From NCBI GenBank assembly GCA_029248105.1, contig JAQWJZ010000010.1:1-64000 (forward strand): DNA of 64,000 bases. Direction: 5' to 3'. Positions 8,861 to 17,454 of the stretch are shown here, piece by piece. Position 1 is the stretch's first letter. Every line of letters begins with the position of its first letter. The notes under the pieces are model-generated. The model did not search any database, was not told the origin of the DNA, and saw nothing but the letters and a program-made list of their open reading frames with translations. The DNA comes from Flavobacteriales bacterium (GTDB taxonomy: Bacteria > Bacteroidota > Bacteroidia > Flavobacteriales > UBA7312). The translations under genes were made by a program, and so were the position numbers.

Positions 8861-9628
8861 ATGACAACAGAACAAGAATACATTTTAGAAACTAAGTCAC
8901 TCGATGTTTTTTACGGCGAAATGCAAGCCTTGAAAAATATCAATATGAATATTGAAAAAAATAAAGTGACCGCTTTTATCGGCCCTTCAGGCTGCGGTAA
9001 ATCAACCTTTCTCAGAGTCTTCAATAGAATGAACGACTACATCGAATCTTACAGAATGGAAGGGCAAGTATTTATGAAAGGGCAAAACATTTATGATAAA
9101 AACATAAAGGTGGATGAATTGAGAAAAAACATCGGAATGGTGTTTCAAAAGCCCAATCCTTTTCCTAAAAGCATATACGAAAACGTGACTTATGGCTTGG
9201 TAATTCAAGGCATAAAAGATAAAGCATTTCTAAAAGAGCGTGTTGAAAAATCCCTCAAACAAGCCGCCTTATGGGACGAAGTTAAAGACGATTTAAAAAA
9301 ATCTGCCTTAGCACTTTCTGGAGGTCAACAACAACGCTTGTGTATCGCAAGAGCCTTGGCCGTTGAGCCTTCTGTTCTACTTATGGATGAACCTACCTCG
9401 GCATTAGACCCCATTTCTACAGCAAAGGTTGAAGAGTTAATCCATGAACTAAAAGAAAAATACAGTATCGTTATCGTAACTCACAATATGCAACAGGCAA
9501 GTAGGGTTAGTGATAACACAGCCTTTTTCTATATGGGAGACTTAATAGAATTTGGTAAAACAGAAGAGATTTTTAGAAACCCTAAAAAAGAACGCACACA
9601 AAACTACATTACAGGTAGATTTGGTTAA
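8861..9628 (+). CDS. pstB: Phosphate ABC transporter ATPase PstB
   Basis: PstB hydrolyses ATP to drive phosphate import through PstCA. With the start at ATG 8861 the protein is 255 residues, close to the normal size. It has Walker [10 protein letters not shown] (41-49), Q loop VFQKPNPFP, signature LSGGQQQRL (152-160), Walker B LLMDEP (173-178) and the switch histidine in VTHNMQQ. An upstream in-frame ATG at 8834 would overlap pstA and add nine residues; I consider it less likely. The stop is 12 bp before phoU. Confidence 0.96.
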   Translation: MTTEQEYILETKSLDVFYGEMQALKNINMNIEKNKVTAFIGPSGCGKSTFLRVFNRMNDYIESYRMEGQVFMKGQNIYDKNIKVDELRKNIGMVFQKPNPFPKSIYENVTYGLVIQGIKDKAFLKERVEKSLKQAALWDEVKDDLKKSALALSGGQQQRLCIARALAVEPSVLLMDEPTSALDPISTAKVEELIHELKEKYSIVIVTHNMQQASRVSDNTAFFYMGDLIEFGKTEEIFRNPKKERTQNYITGRFG

Positions 9629-9640
9629 TCCCATTTTATT

Positions 9641-10300
9641 ATGACACAATTAGAGCAAGAAATTAATGAATTGAGAAAGGAATTGCTGAACATGTTTTTA
9701 GCAGTAAATAATCAATTGCTAAAAAGTGAAAAAGCCCTTTTAGAATTTGACAAAGATTTGGCGGCTGAAATAACTAATGCTGAAAAAAGAATCAATTCTC
9801 TAGAGCTAAAGATCGATAGAGATTGTGAAAATATATTAGCCTTATATTCTCCTGTTGCCGTCGATTTGCGCTTTGTTCTTTCGGTATATAAAATCAATCA
9901 CGAATTGGAACGTATAGCTGATATTGCGGATGGCATCGCCAATTATGTCAATAATGTAAAAGATCCATTTCCTAAAAAAGCTATTGCCGACGTAAAGATT
10001 GAAGACATGTTCTCTCAATGTCAGGCTATGATGGATAATGTGATAGAGGCTTTTGAAAAAGAAGACACCAAAATAGCTCGTAGAGTTTTCAAACAAGATG
10101 AATTATTAAATACCATAAATTCAAACGGAAGTAGCGCCATCATAGAAAACTATGATGAAAAGAATGCAGAGGCATTATTCTATCTTTTGTCATGCGTACG
10201 AAAACTGGAACGATCAGGAGATTTAACAAAGAATATTGCTGAAGAACTTATTTTTTCTATCGAATCAAAAGTTATAAAGCACCGAAAAAATAAGCGATAA
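9641..10300 (+). CDS. phoU: Phosphate signalling protein PhoU
   Basis: PhoU links the Pst transporter to the PhoR kinase and keeps the Pho regulon off when phosphate is plentiful. The 219-residue protein is all-helical with two repeated three-helix bundles. The metal-binding ExxxDxxxD-type segments show as NHELERIADIADGIANYV and VRKLERSGDLTKNIAEEL. It is the last gene of pstCAB-phoU. Since PhoR here lacks a periplasmic sensor domain, sensing through PstSCAB-PhoU is the likely route. The first repeat of the next PhoB box begins 10 bases after its stop. Confidence 0.94.
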   Translation: MTQLEQEINELRKELLNMFLAVNNQLLKSEKALLEFDKDLAAEITNAEKRINSLELKIDRDCENILALYSPVAVDLRFVLSVYKINHELERIADIADGIANYVNNVKDPFPKKAIADVKIEDMFSQCQAMMDNVIEAFEKEDTKIARRVFKQDELLNTINSNGSSAIIENYDEKNAEALFYLLSCVRKLERSGDLTKNIAEELIFSIESKVIKHRKNKR

Positions 10301-10312
10301 ACAAAATCGCTT
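10292..10312 (+). other. Weak hairpin at the phoU stop codon
   Basis: AAGCGAT and ATCGCTT form a 7-bp stem with a 7-base loop that includes part of the phoU stop and runs into the first Pho repeat. There is no T run, so termination here would be inefficient. Confidence 0.35.
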
Positions 10313-10349
10313 AACAATTTCTTAACATTAGATTTACTTTCAATTAACT
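10311..10349 (+). promoter_or_regulatory. Putative PhoB box with four 11-bp-phased repeats
   Basis: TTAACA at 10311, TTAACA at 10322, TTTACT at 10333 and TTAACT at 10344 are each exactly 11 bp apart. This is the most regular of the three Pho-box candidates in the window. The last unit begins 26 bp before the -7-like element at 10370, matching the porin promoter within one base. Confidence 0.75.
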
Positions 10350-10369
10350 TGGAGTGAGAATTCATTGTG

Positions 10370-10377
10370 TTCATTTG
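10370..10377 (+). promoter_or_regulatory. -7-like element after the four-repeat Pho box
   Basis: TTCATTTG matches TAnnTTTG at all but one fixed position and lies 25 bases before the microprotein ATG. Its spacing from the Pho box supports it. Confidence 0.5.
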
Positions 10378-10402
10378 TATAGTACTAATAAAACACAACA
10401 CA

Positions 10403-10489
10403 ATGGAAACTACACAAAACAAATTTGACATCAGTAAATTACTCTACGTTGTTATCATGATTGCAGTATACACTATAGCTGTACTCTAG
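10403..10489 (+). CDS. 28-residue membrane microprotein, probably Pho-regulated
   Basis: A short frame starting at ATG 10403 encodes 28 residues: a polar N-terminus (METTQNKFDISK) and one hydrophobic helix (LLYVVIMIAVYTIAVL) filling the rest. It lies directly behind the best PhoB box and its -7-like element, and 30 bp before the PiT-like permease, so the two should share a transcript. I do not recognise a family. The tail of the protein is entirely membrane-spanning, like small regulatory subunits of transporters. A role as a partner of the permease or of Pst/PhoR is inference only. The frame could also be a non-coding leader. Confidence 0.55.
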   Translation: METTQNKFDISKLLYVVIMIAVYTIAVL

Positions 10490-10519
10490 TAAAAACCTTA
10501 ATTAACATATTTTTTTTCG

Positions 10520-11662
10520 ATGAAAAAATTAATGTCGAAGTTCAGTTACCCAACTAACTTATGGATTCATAAAGGTGAAAGAAACTTCCTTTCTTTCATA
10601 GTTGTCGCATTTATTCTCGCCATGTTCGTTACGCCATACCCTCAATTGGGAATGTGGGTAGGCTTTATTTTTGCAGCCTATGCTGCTGTTGCAAACGACA
10701 GTATCCAAACTCTTGGAACTTTCATTGCATCAAATCAAGACAAAAAGTGGTGGGTGCTCTGGATATTTATTGGGGGTATATTTTTATTTACCGTCGGCTA
10801 TTCATGGTTTAACTTTGCGGGTGATGTCAGCCATGGTCGACTCATGGCTAAAGGCTTTGAAAAAAGCCCAACAAACTTTCACTTCCTACAGATAGCAGCA
10901 CCTATATTTTTATTAATACTTACTCGTTTAAGAATGCCTGTTTCTACAACATTCATTCTATTAACATCATTTGCTGCTGCGCCAGCAGCCGTAGGCAAAG
11001 TACTTGCTAAGAGTATGAGTGGGTATGTATTGGCCTTCTTTATGGGCTTCATTATTTTTATGCTCATCTCTAAATGGGCAAAAGAAAAATTCGTTGGTGA
11101 AGCCAAGTTTGGCTGGACCATCGCTCAGTGGATTACTAGTGGTACCTTATGGTCAGTATGGCTAATGCAAGATGCGGCTAACATTGCCGTTTACCTACCT
11201 AGAAGTATGAGTTTTATGCAATTCATGGGTTTTGCTGGAGTCGTATTTATAGGACTAGGGTTGTTACTCTACTTCAAAGGTGGAAGAATACAAAAAATTG
11301 TAACAGAAAAGTCAGTAGTTACCGATGTGCGTTTCGCTACAATCATTGACTTTATATACTGTATCATATTGTTCTATTTCAAACTCTACTCACAAGTGCC
11401 TATGAGTACCACTTGGGTATTCATCGGTTTATTAGGAGGTCGAGAAGTTGCTATGGCAATAAGAAACTCAGGAGAAAATAGTACGGCTACAGCTGTTAAA
11501 TTATTAGTAAAAGATTTCTCATATGCTTTGATTGGCTTAATCATCTCTATAGCCATTGCAATAGGAGTTAATGATCAGCTTACATTTAGCTCAATGTTAG
11601 TAGAAATACCAAAAGAATTTGTTTCAGGTTTAACAAAATTCTTCGGAAAATTAGGCCTTTAA
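10520..11662 (+). CDS. PiT-like inorganic phosphate permease (divergent)
   Basis: This 380-residue inner-membrane protein has about ten hydrophobic helices. Two internal repeats carry motifs resembling the PiT family signatures: NDSIQTLGTFIAS (compare GANDVANA) with MPVSTTFILL, and QDAANIAVYLP with VPMSTTWVFIGLLGGRE (compare PVSTT). PiT proteins are ion-coupled phosphate symporters. The match is to motifs, not to a close homologue I recognise, so sulfate or another anion is possible. The phosphate role is supported by the position after pst-phoU and by the four-repeat Pho box upstream. The ATG at 10520 follows the microprotein stop by 30 bp, and a terminator follows the gene. Confidence 0.72.
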   Translation: MKKLMSKFSYPTNLWIHKGERNFLSFIVVAFILAMFVTPYPQLGMWVGFIFAAYAAVANDSIQTLGTFIASNQDKKWWVLWIFIGGIFLFTVGYSWFNFAGDVSHGRLMAKGFEKSPTNFHFLQIAAPIFLLILTRLRMPVSTTFILLTSFAAAPAAVGKVLAKSMSGYVLAFFMGFIIFMLISKWAKEKFVGEAKFGWTIAQWITSGTLWSVWLMQDAANIAVYLPRSMSFMQFMGFAGVVFIGLGLLLYFKGGRIQKIVTEKSVVTDVRFATIIDFIYCIILFYFKLYSQVPMSTTWVFIGLLGGREVAMAIRNSGENSTATAVKLLVKDFSYALIGLIISIAIAIGVNDQLTFSSMLVEIPKEFVSGLTKFFGKLGL

Positions 11663-11682
11663 TAAGCGCTTAATTTAGTAAC

Positions 11683-11713
11683 AAAAAGCTCCTTTTCAAG
11701 GAGCTTTTTTTTT
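11683..11713 (+). terminator. Terminator closing the phosphate island
   Basis: AAAAAGCTCCTT pairs with AAGGAGCTTTTT around a TTC loop and is followed by a T run. It lies 20 bp after the permease stop. Confidence 0.9.
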
Positions 11714-11724
11714 ACCTTAGTCCT

Positions 11725-12705
11725 ATGCATTGGGTATTCGATCAGACCGTATCATTTGAAGAAAAAGCATTGAAATTATTTCAGCTTCAAGCACAGCATT
11801 GTTCTGTTTATAAACGCTATCTAGACCTTTTAAAGGTCGATTTAAATGCTATTAATTCCATTGACAAAATTCCTTTTCTTCCCATCGAATTATTCAAGAA
11901 TAATCGAATAATATCTGATAACCAAAAACCTCATATTACATTTAGCAGTAGCGGAACAACAGGACAACAACAGAGCAAACATTATGTAGCTGATGCTTCA
12001 ATTTATCAAGACAGCTTCAAACAAGGATTTCAGCATTTCTATGGCAACCCTAAAGACTATCGAATCCTTGCCCTACTACCCTCCTACCTTGAAAGAGAAG
12101 GCTCTTCATTAGTGTATATGTGCGACCAACTCATACAAGAAAGCCAATACCCACAAAGTGGCTTCTATCTGCACAACATCAAGGAATTAGCTGAAATTTT
12201 AACCCAAGAATGTGAAAGAAAAACTTTACTTATTGGTGTTAGCTATGCGCTATTAGACCTTGTCGAATTAGGTCCTTTCAATTTAGAAAATACCATTGTA
12301 ATGGAAACAGGAGGCATGAAAGGAAAACGAAAAGAAATGATAAAATCGGAATTGCATTCCGTATTACAACAAGGGTTTTCTCTCCAAAATATTCATTCAG
12401 AGTACGGTATGACTGAATTGCTTTCTCAAGCTTACTCCAAAGAAAATGGAATTTTTGAAACACCACCTTGGATGAAAGTTTTAATTAGAGATACCGAAGA
12501 TCCACTAAGTATCTTAAAATATGGGCTAACAGGTGGCATTAATGTAATCGATTTAGCCAATGTAAATTCTTGCGCCTTTATTGCTACCCAAGATTTGGGC
12601 AAATCATTTGATAATAATACTTTTGAAATCCTTGGTCGCTTTGAACAAGCTGACATCAGGGGGTGTAACTTATTGCTCAATGAAAATGATTATACGAAAA
12701 GCTAA
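11725..12705 (+). CDS. LuxE-like acyl-protein synthetase/adenylate-forming enzyme
   Basis: This 326-residue protein resembles the LuxE acyl-protein synthetase family, which activates a fatty acid as acyl-adenylate. The phosphate-binding loop is FSSSGTTG (about 73-80) followed by SKH, and HSEYGMTELLSQAYS is the adenylation motif. The C-terminal DIRGCNLLL is normal for the family. No luxCDAB or reductase genes are nearby, so bioluminescence is not suggested. Flavobacteria carry such proteins alone, with unknown acyl substrate. Its end overlaps the GNAT gene by 26 bp, so the two are probably cotranslated. The start lies only 12 bp beyond the previous terminator. Confidence 0.8.
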   Translation: MHWVFDQTVSFEEKALKLFQLQAQHCSVYKRYLDLLKVDLNAINSIDKIPFLPIELFKNNRIISDNQKPHITFSSSGTTGQQQSKHYVADASIYQDSFKQGFQHFYGNPKDYRILALLPSYLEREGSSLVYMCDQLIQESQYPQSGFYLHNIKELAEILTQECERKTLLIGVSYALLDLVELGPFNLENTIVMETGGMKGKRKEMIKSELHSVLQQGFSLQNIHSEYGMTELLSQAYSKENGIFETPPWMKVLIRDTEDPLSILKYGLTGGINVIDLANVNSCAFIATQDLGKSFDNNTFEILGRFEQADIRGCNLLLNENDYTKS

Positions 12706-13186
12706 TAAAAACGAACTAGATGCTATCATGCAAGTGTACAAGTCTTGCGTGGAAGGCATGATCAAGTTAGGTATTGACCAATGGGACGAAACGTATCCTA
12801 ACAGGAAAGTCATTCAAAAAGACTTAGAAATTGGCGACTACTATGTAGGAGTTTTAGAAGACGAAATTGTTGCTGGCATCAAAATTGACAGAAAGCAAGA
12901 CCCTACATATCTGACTATTGACTGGGAAGACAAAAGCAATAAATTTATGGTAGTCCATCGCCTATGTTCTAAGACGAGTGTTTGGAATAAAGGAGTGGGA
13001 AGAAAAATGATGACTTTTGCTGAAGAATTAGCCGCAGAAAAGGGATGTATATCTATGCGATTAGACACCTACATCAACAATCCAAAGGCTATTGCCTTTT
13101 ATAAGCACATTGGCTACCAACAGCTTGGTCATATCAAGCTCAAGCCGCACAAAGACATCTACTATTGCTTTGAGAAAATCTTTTGA
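12680..13186 (+). CDS. GNAT-family N-acetyltransferase
   Basis: A 168-residue acetyltransferase of the GNAT fold. The acetyl-CoA site is visible as CSKTSVWNKGVGRKMMTFAEELA (the V-G-x-G-x-M loop), and LDTYINNPKAIAFYKHIGYQQLGHI is the closing motif B. Substrate is not readable. I place the start at ATG 12680 (MKMIIRKANKNELD); ATG 12686 is equally possible. It overlaps the upstream LuxE-like gene by 26 bp in another frame. The coupling raises the possibility that both act on the same small molecule or protein, which is inference. Confidence 0.85.
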   Translation: MKMIIRKANKNELDAIMQVYKSCVEGMIKLGIDQWDETYPNRKVIQKDLEIGDYYVGVLEDEIVAGIKIDRKQDPTYLTIDWEDKSNKFMVVHRLCSKTSVWNKGVGRKMMTFAEELAAEKGCISMRLDTYINNPKAIAFYKHIGYQQLGHIKLKPHKDIYYCFEKIF

Positions 13187-13195
13187 TTAACTTTG
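13165..13195 (+). promoter_or_regulatory. Promoter of the gliding-type secreted protein
   Basis: TTG at 13165-13167 and TAACTTTG at 13188-13195 are separated by 20 bases, matching the Bacteroidota promoter pattern. The elements lie inside the end of the GNAT gene. Confidence 0.6.
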
Positions 13196-13220
13196 TTAAA
13201 CGTAGATTCCTTAAAGCACC

Positions 13221-15098
13221 GTGAAAAAGCCCTTAATTGTATTTATAGCACTCATTGCATTTACTACCCTTTCAGCACAAAACCTAGTGCCTAATGCTAG
13301 CTTTGAGGAATTTGATAGCACTTTTGTTTTACCTGGCCCCTATTACCTCAATCAATCTTTTGGAATTTATGACTACTGGAATAGTATATATACAGCTGAC
13401 TTCTATTACACCGATAATTATTGGATTTTCGATAGTATGCCTGAAGGTCTCTTTGATAGCTTATCTACAAACGTATATTTAGGTGCCGACTCTTGTTTCC
13501 TCTGCGCTCCTTACAACAACTTCGGTTACAGAACACCCCGTACGGGCAATGGATATACAGGTATAAGAGCCTACATTGGAGCGCTGGGACATAACTACAT
13601 AGAATTTATAAAAGTAGAGCTGAATGAACCACTTATAAAGGGTAAGCTATATCAAATCTCATTTTATACTTGCCCCTCAACCCAAAATCCTTTTGCACTA
13701 AACTCCTTAGGGGCATACATCACTACTAACGAAGTCAACGACTATAATAATTTACCTGCACAAGTTCTTTCAGAAGACACAATTTCAGACACCTCAGAAT
13801 GGACTGAAGTAAAAGGACTATATCGAGCCAATGGAGATGAAAACCATATTACTATTGGAAATTTTGATACTGAAACTGAATTTAACGACCCTTTTTTTAA
13901 TGTAAGGCTCAGCTGTCTATATTACTTCTTAGAAGATGTTTCGTTTTTTCCCTATTCTAACATCACAGACACAACAATGTGTGAAGGTGATACTTTAATA
14001 CTAAGTCCAAAAAGACAAGATAATGTCACATGCCTTTGGCAAGACGGCTCAACAGATACACTTTTTTATGCCTATGAAGAAGGCACATATTGGATGAAAC
14101 AAAGCTATTATTGGCAAGAAACGTCAACAACAGTTAATCATTACGACACGATTTATGTAAGCTTCAAATCTCTTGATGATTTATTACCCACCGATTTAGG
14201 TAATGACACTTCTATTTGTCCGGGCGAAAACTTAATCTTTACAGCAACAAATTCAAATGTAAATTACCAGTGGAGCAATGGGGCAAACACTAATCAGTTT
14301 ACTACCAATCAAAGTGGTATGGTATGGCTGAAAGAATACAATGAATGCGAAATGATTGCAGATAGCATAAAAATAAGTCACATAGAAAAGTTGTTTCTAG
14401 AATTGGGCTCAGATACAATTATGTGCTATAACGATTCGCATACCTTACAAGTTAAATGCCCTAATGTAAACATCCTTTGGAATGATGGGAGTACAAACAA
14501 CAATTATGAAGTAAATAATGAGGGCTTGTATTATGTGACCATAAGTAACCAATGCGAAAGCATCAGTGATAGTATTAGGTTTAGTCATTATCCTCGCTTG
14601 AATTTGAACCTAGGTGAAGATGTTTTGTTATGTAAGGATGATACGATTAACTTTGAAATGAATACTAATGTAAGCAATGAAAATGCGCATTACTTATGGC
14701 AAGACGGTTCACAGAATCCAAGTTATACTTTTAAAGATTTAGGAGAATATTGGGTGAAAATCTCCTCCAACTGTGAAACGCTAATAGATAGCTTAGTAAT
14801 CCGATACTTTTGTGAGTGTGAGGTTTTTATCCCTAATAGCTTTACACCAAACCACGATCAACACAACGATTATTTCTTAACGAAACAAAACTGTGGTTAC
14901 GATTCATTTCATTTGCAGATATTTAACCGATGGGGAGAATTAATATTCGAAACCTACAATCCTAAGGAATATTGGGACGGAAAATATAAAGGCAAAATGT
15001 GCCCCATTGGAGTCTACACCTATAAGCTCATCTTACAATTTGAGGAAGGTTACAAAAAAATTAAACGAAAAACAGGCACAATACTATTGGCTCAGTGA
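13221..15098 (+). CDS. Secreted T9SS protein with gliding-motility-associated C-terminal domain
   Basis: The 625-residue protein starts with GTG and has a signal peptide ending FTTLSAQ. Residues from about 20 to 250 form an N-terminal domain with a jelly-roll look ([12 protein letters not shown], later [10 protein letters not shown]). Then come about four Ig-like repeats of roughly 75 residues, each beginning like [10 protein letters not shown] and containing WSNG or WQDGS. The end ([44 protein letters not shown]) is the gliding-motility-associated C-terminal domain used for T9SS export and cell-surface attachment. Likely an adhesin or surface-binding protein; no catalytic motif seen. Its end overlaps the convergent tyrS by 15 bp. 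Confidence 0.88.
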   Translation: MKKPLIVFIALIAFTTLSAQNLVPNASFEEFDSTFVLPGPYYLNQSFGIYDYWNSIYTADFYYTDNYWIFDSMPEGLFDSLSTNVYLGADSCFLCAPYNNFGYRTPRTGNGYTGIRAYIGALGHNYIEFIKVELNEPLIKGKLYQISFYTCPSTQNPFALNSLGAYITTNEVNDYNNLPAQVLSEDTISDTSEWTEVKGLYRANGDENHITIGNFDTETEFNDPFFNVRLSCLYYFLEDVSFFPYSNITDTTMCEGDTLILSPKRQDNVTCLWQDGSTDTLFYAYEEGTYWMKQSYYWQETSTTVNHYDTIYVSFKSLDDLLPTDLGNDTSICPGENLIFTATNSNVNYQWSNGANTNQFTTNQSGMVWLKEYNECEMIADSIKISHIEKLFLELGSDTIMCYNDSHTLQVKCPNVNILWNDGSTNNNYEVNNEGLYYVTISNQCESISDSIRFSHYPRLNLNLGEDVLLCKDDTINFEMNTNVSNENAHYLWQDGSQNPSYTFKDLGEYWVKISSNCETLIDSLVIRYFCECEVFIPNSFTPNHDQHNDYFLTKQNCGYDSFHLQIFNRWGELIFETYNPKEYWDGKYKGKMCPIGVYTYKLILQFEEGYKKIKRKTGTILLAQ

Positions 15099-16370
15099 TT
15101 TTCCATTTACAATCACCATAAAGTAATTCTTTTTACCTTTTTGGATAAGTAAATACTTATTAGAAATCAGTTCGTCAGTAGAAAGTGTTTTATCAGCAGT
15201 AATTTTTATTTTATTGATGCTTACCGCATTACTCTGTATCATTCTTCGAGCTTCACCTTTAGAAGAAAAAACTTGAGTTTTATCCGCTAGAAAATCAAGA
15301 ATATCGCCCTCTAAATCAGACGAGTTAACTTCAAACTGTGGAACACCTTCAAAAACAGACAGAAAAGTTTCTTCGTCTAAAGACATTAAATCATCCGATG
15401 TTGATTTACCAAAAAGAATATTAGATGCTGTAATCGCTGCTTGTAAATCTTCTTCTGAATGTACGCGTTTTGTAATATCTTCAGCTAAGGTCTTTTGCAG
15501 TAACCTTTGATGTGGAACTTCATCGTGTTGTTTTTCAAGATCTTCTATTTCTTCTTTAGTTAGTAGCGTAAAAATACGGATGTAATTTTTAACATCTTCA
15601 TCAGAAGAATTCAACCAAAATTGATAAAACTTATAAGGTGAAGTTAGTCGTTTGTCCAACCATACATTGCCTTCCTCTGTTTTACCAAATTTACCTCCAT
15701 CCGCCTTTTTTAATAAAGGTGTGGTCACAGCAAAAGCAGTTCCACCATCTTTACGTCTGATGAATTCAGTACCTGTGGTAATATTACCCCATTGGTCAGA
15801 GCCTCCTAGCTGTATTTTGCAGTTTTTATTTTTATACAACCAATAAAAATCATAACCTTGAACCAACTGATAACTAAATTCTGTAAAGCTCATTCCTGTT
15901 TCCAAACGAGATTTTACAGAATCTTTGGCTAACATATAGTTTATAGAGATATGCTTACCTGCTTCTCTAATGAAATCTAAAAAACTAAACTCTTTAAACC
16001 AATTGTAATTATTGACTATTTCGGCTGATTTTGCACCACAGTCAAAATCTAAAAAACGCTCCATTTGTTTTTGTACACTGTTCAAGTTATGCTGCAATAC
16101 TTCTTCCGACAACATATTTCTTTCTTTGGATTTGCCAGAAGGATCACCTACCATTCCTGTTGCTCCACCCATAAGTGCAATAGGCTTATGACCACATCGC
16201 TGAAGGTGTACTAATATCATTATCTGAACTAATGACCCAATATGGAGAGAGTCTGCTGTTGGATCAAATCCTATATAAGCAGTTGTCATTTCTTTTTGCA
16301 ATTGCTCCTGAGTGCCTGGCATGATATCGTGTATCATACCTCTCCATTTTAATTCTTCTACAAAGTCCAT
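15084..16370 (-). CDS. tyrS: Tyrosyl-tRNA synthetase
   Basis: TyrS charges tRNA-Tyr in the cytoplasm. The 428-residue length is normal. The class I motifs are HIGS (43-46) after [10 protein letters not shown], and KFGKT in the KMSKS position ([15 protein letters not shown]). The tyrosine-binding stretch [11 protein letters not shown] and [10 protein letters not shown] are present. A C-terminal S4 RNA-binding domain begins near [26 protein letters not shown] element on the minus strand at 16390-16397 is a plausible -7 site. Confidence 0.97.
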   Translation of the reverse strand: MDFVEELKWRGMIHDIMPGTQEQLQKEMTTAYIGFDPTADSLHIGSLVQIMILVHLQRCGHKPIALMGGATGMVGDPSGKSKERNMLSEEVLQHNLNSVQKQMERFLDFDCGAKSAEIVNNYNWFKEFSFLDFIREAGKHISINYMLAKDSVKSRLETGMSFTEFSYQLVQGYDFYWLYKNKNCKIQLGGSDQWGNITTGTEFIRRKDGGTAFAVTTPLLKKADGGKFGKTEEGNVWLDKRLTSPYKFYQFWLNSSDEDVKNYIRIFTLLTKEEIEDLEKQHDEVPHQRLLQKTLAEDITKRVHSEEDLQAAITASNILFGKSTSDDLMSLDEETFLSVFEGVPQFEVNSSDLEGDILDFLADKTQVFSSKGEARRMIQSNAVSINKIKITADKTLSTDELISNKYLLIQKGKKNYFMVIVNGKSLSQ

Positions 16371-16389
16371 TATTATAAATTCTTTTGAG

Positions 16390-16397
16390 CAAATATA
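16390..16397 (-). promoter_or_regulatory. Predicted -7 element for tyrS
   Basis: Minus-strand TATATTTG is a full consensus match 19 bases before the tyrS ATG. No convincing -33 element. Confidence 0.5.
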
Positions 16398-16429
16398 AAT
16401 AATGTAAAAAATTGGGGCTATTTTTTATC

Positions 16430-16437
16430 TACCTTTG
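16430..16437 (+). promoter_or_regulatory. -7 element just before the reductase/epimerase gene
   Basis: TACCTTTG matches TAnnTTTG and lies only 6 bases before the ATG at 16444. If used, the mRNA would be leaderless or nearly so. Confidence 0.55.
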
Positions 16438-16443
16438 TTCAAG

Positions 16444-17454
16444 ATGATATTTTTAACAGGTGGTACAGGTTTAGTTGGAGCACACATACTCCTAAAGTTA
16501 ACCGAAAATGGACAAAAAGTAAAAGCTTTAAAAAGGCAAAAAAGCTCTTTAGCTGTCGTTGAAAATATTTTTTCACACTATAAAAAAAGGAATTTATTGA
16601 ACTCTATTGAATGGATAGATGGCGATCTGATGGATATATTCTCGTTGGAAGAAGGCATGAAAGACTGTAATATGGTCATTCATTGTGCCGCTATTGTTTC
16701 TTTCAATCCAAAACATTTTGATCAAATGATGAAGCAGAATGTGGAAGGAACAGCTAATATTGTCAATGTATGCCTGTCGCAGAACATCCAAAAATTAGGT
16801 TACGTCAGCTCTATTGCTACTCTAGGAAGTGCCGAAGAAAATAAAACTAGGACAGAAGAGGATTATTGGAGAGAAGGTAAAGTAAATACTCAATACGCTA
16901 TTAGCAAATATCTTTCTGAGCAAGAGGTTTGGCGAGGTGTTGAAGAGGGCTTGGATTCTATAATTGTAAATCCATCCGTTATATTAGGACCAGGCGATTG
17001 GACAAAGGGCAGCTCACAAATGTTTGAAAAAGTGTGGAGTGGCTTAAAATTTTATAGTACCGGTAGCACCGGATATGTTGATGTGTTGGATGTTGCAGAA
17101 TGCTTAATAAAACTATTGAAAAGTGATATTGTCAACGAACGTTTTATATTAAATTCTGAACAGATGAAGTATAGGGATATTTTCGATGAAATTGCAGAAA
17201 ACTTAAATAAACCAAAACCACACATAAAGGTTACCCCTTTTTTAAAAGAAGTCGCATGGCGTGTAGAATGGCTTAAATCCATTTTCACTAATAAAAGCCC
17301 ATTAGTGACTAAAGAAACAGCAAATACAGCTATGAAAAACAAAAGCTTTTCTAACCAAAAAATAGTAACCGCATTGAATTATACATTTATACCTATATCA
17401 AATAGTATCAAAAGATATAGCAAATGGTTCTTAGACGAACACACTAATTCTTAG
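16444..17454 (+). CDS. NAD(P)-dependent epimerase/reductase (extended SDR)
   Basis: A 336-residue extended short-chain dehydrogenase. The nucleotide-binding motif is TGGTGLVGAH at the N-terminus. The catalytic pair is in YAISKYLSE, and the preceding HCAAIVSF and SSIATLG segments are typical. It is probably a sugar-nucleotide epimerase or a dihydroflavonol-reductase-like enzyme; substrate unknown. The ATG at 16444 is preferred over the TTG at 16435 because it directly precedes the Rossmann motif. It overlaps the convergent DUF4296 gene by 11 bp. In flavobacteria this gene is often near dihydroorotase and DUF4296, as here. Confidence 0.85.
   Translation: MIFLTGGTGLVGAHILLKLTENGQKVKALKRQKSSLAVVENIFSHYKKRNLLNSIEWIDGDLMDIFSLEEGMKDCNMVIHCAAIVSFNPKHFDQMMKQNVEGTANIVNVCLSQNIQKLGYVSSIATLGSAEENKTRTEEDYWREGKVNTQYAISKYLSEQEVWRGVEEGLDSIIVNPSVILGPGDWTKGSSQMFEKVWSGLKFYSTGSTGYVDVLDVAECLIKLLKSDIVNERFILNSEQMKYRDIFDEIAENLNKPKPHIKVTPFLKEVAWRVEWLKSIFTNKSPLVTKETANTAMKNKSFSNQKIVTALNYTFIPISNSIKRYSKWFLDEHTNS

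Noticed and set aside
11725-12705. LuxE-like gene as evidence for bioluminescence
   Set aside because: luxA, luxB, luxC and luxD are absent; stand-alone LuxE-like genes are common in this group.
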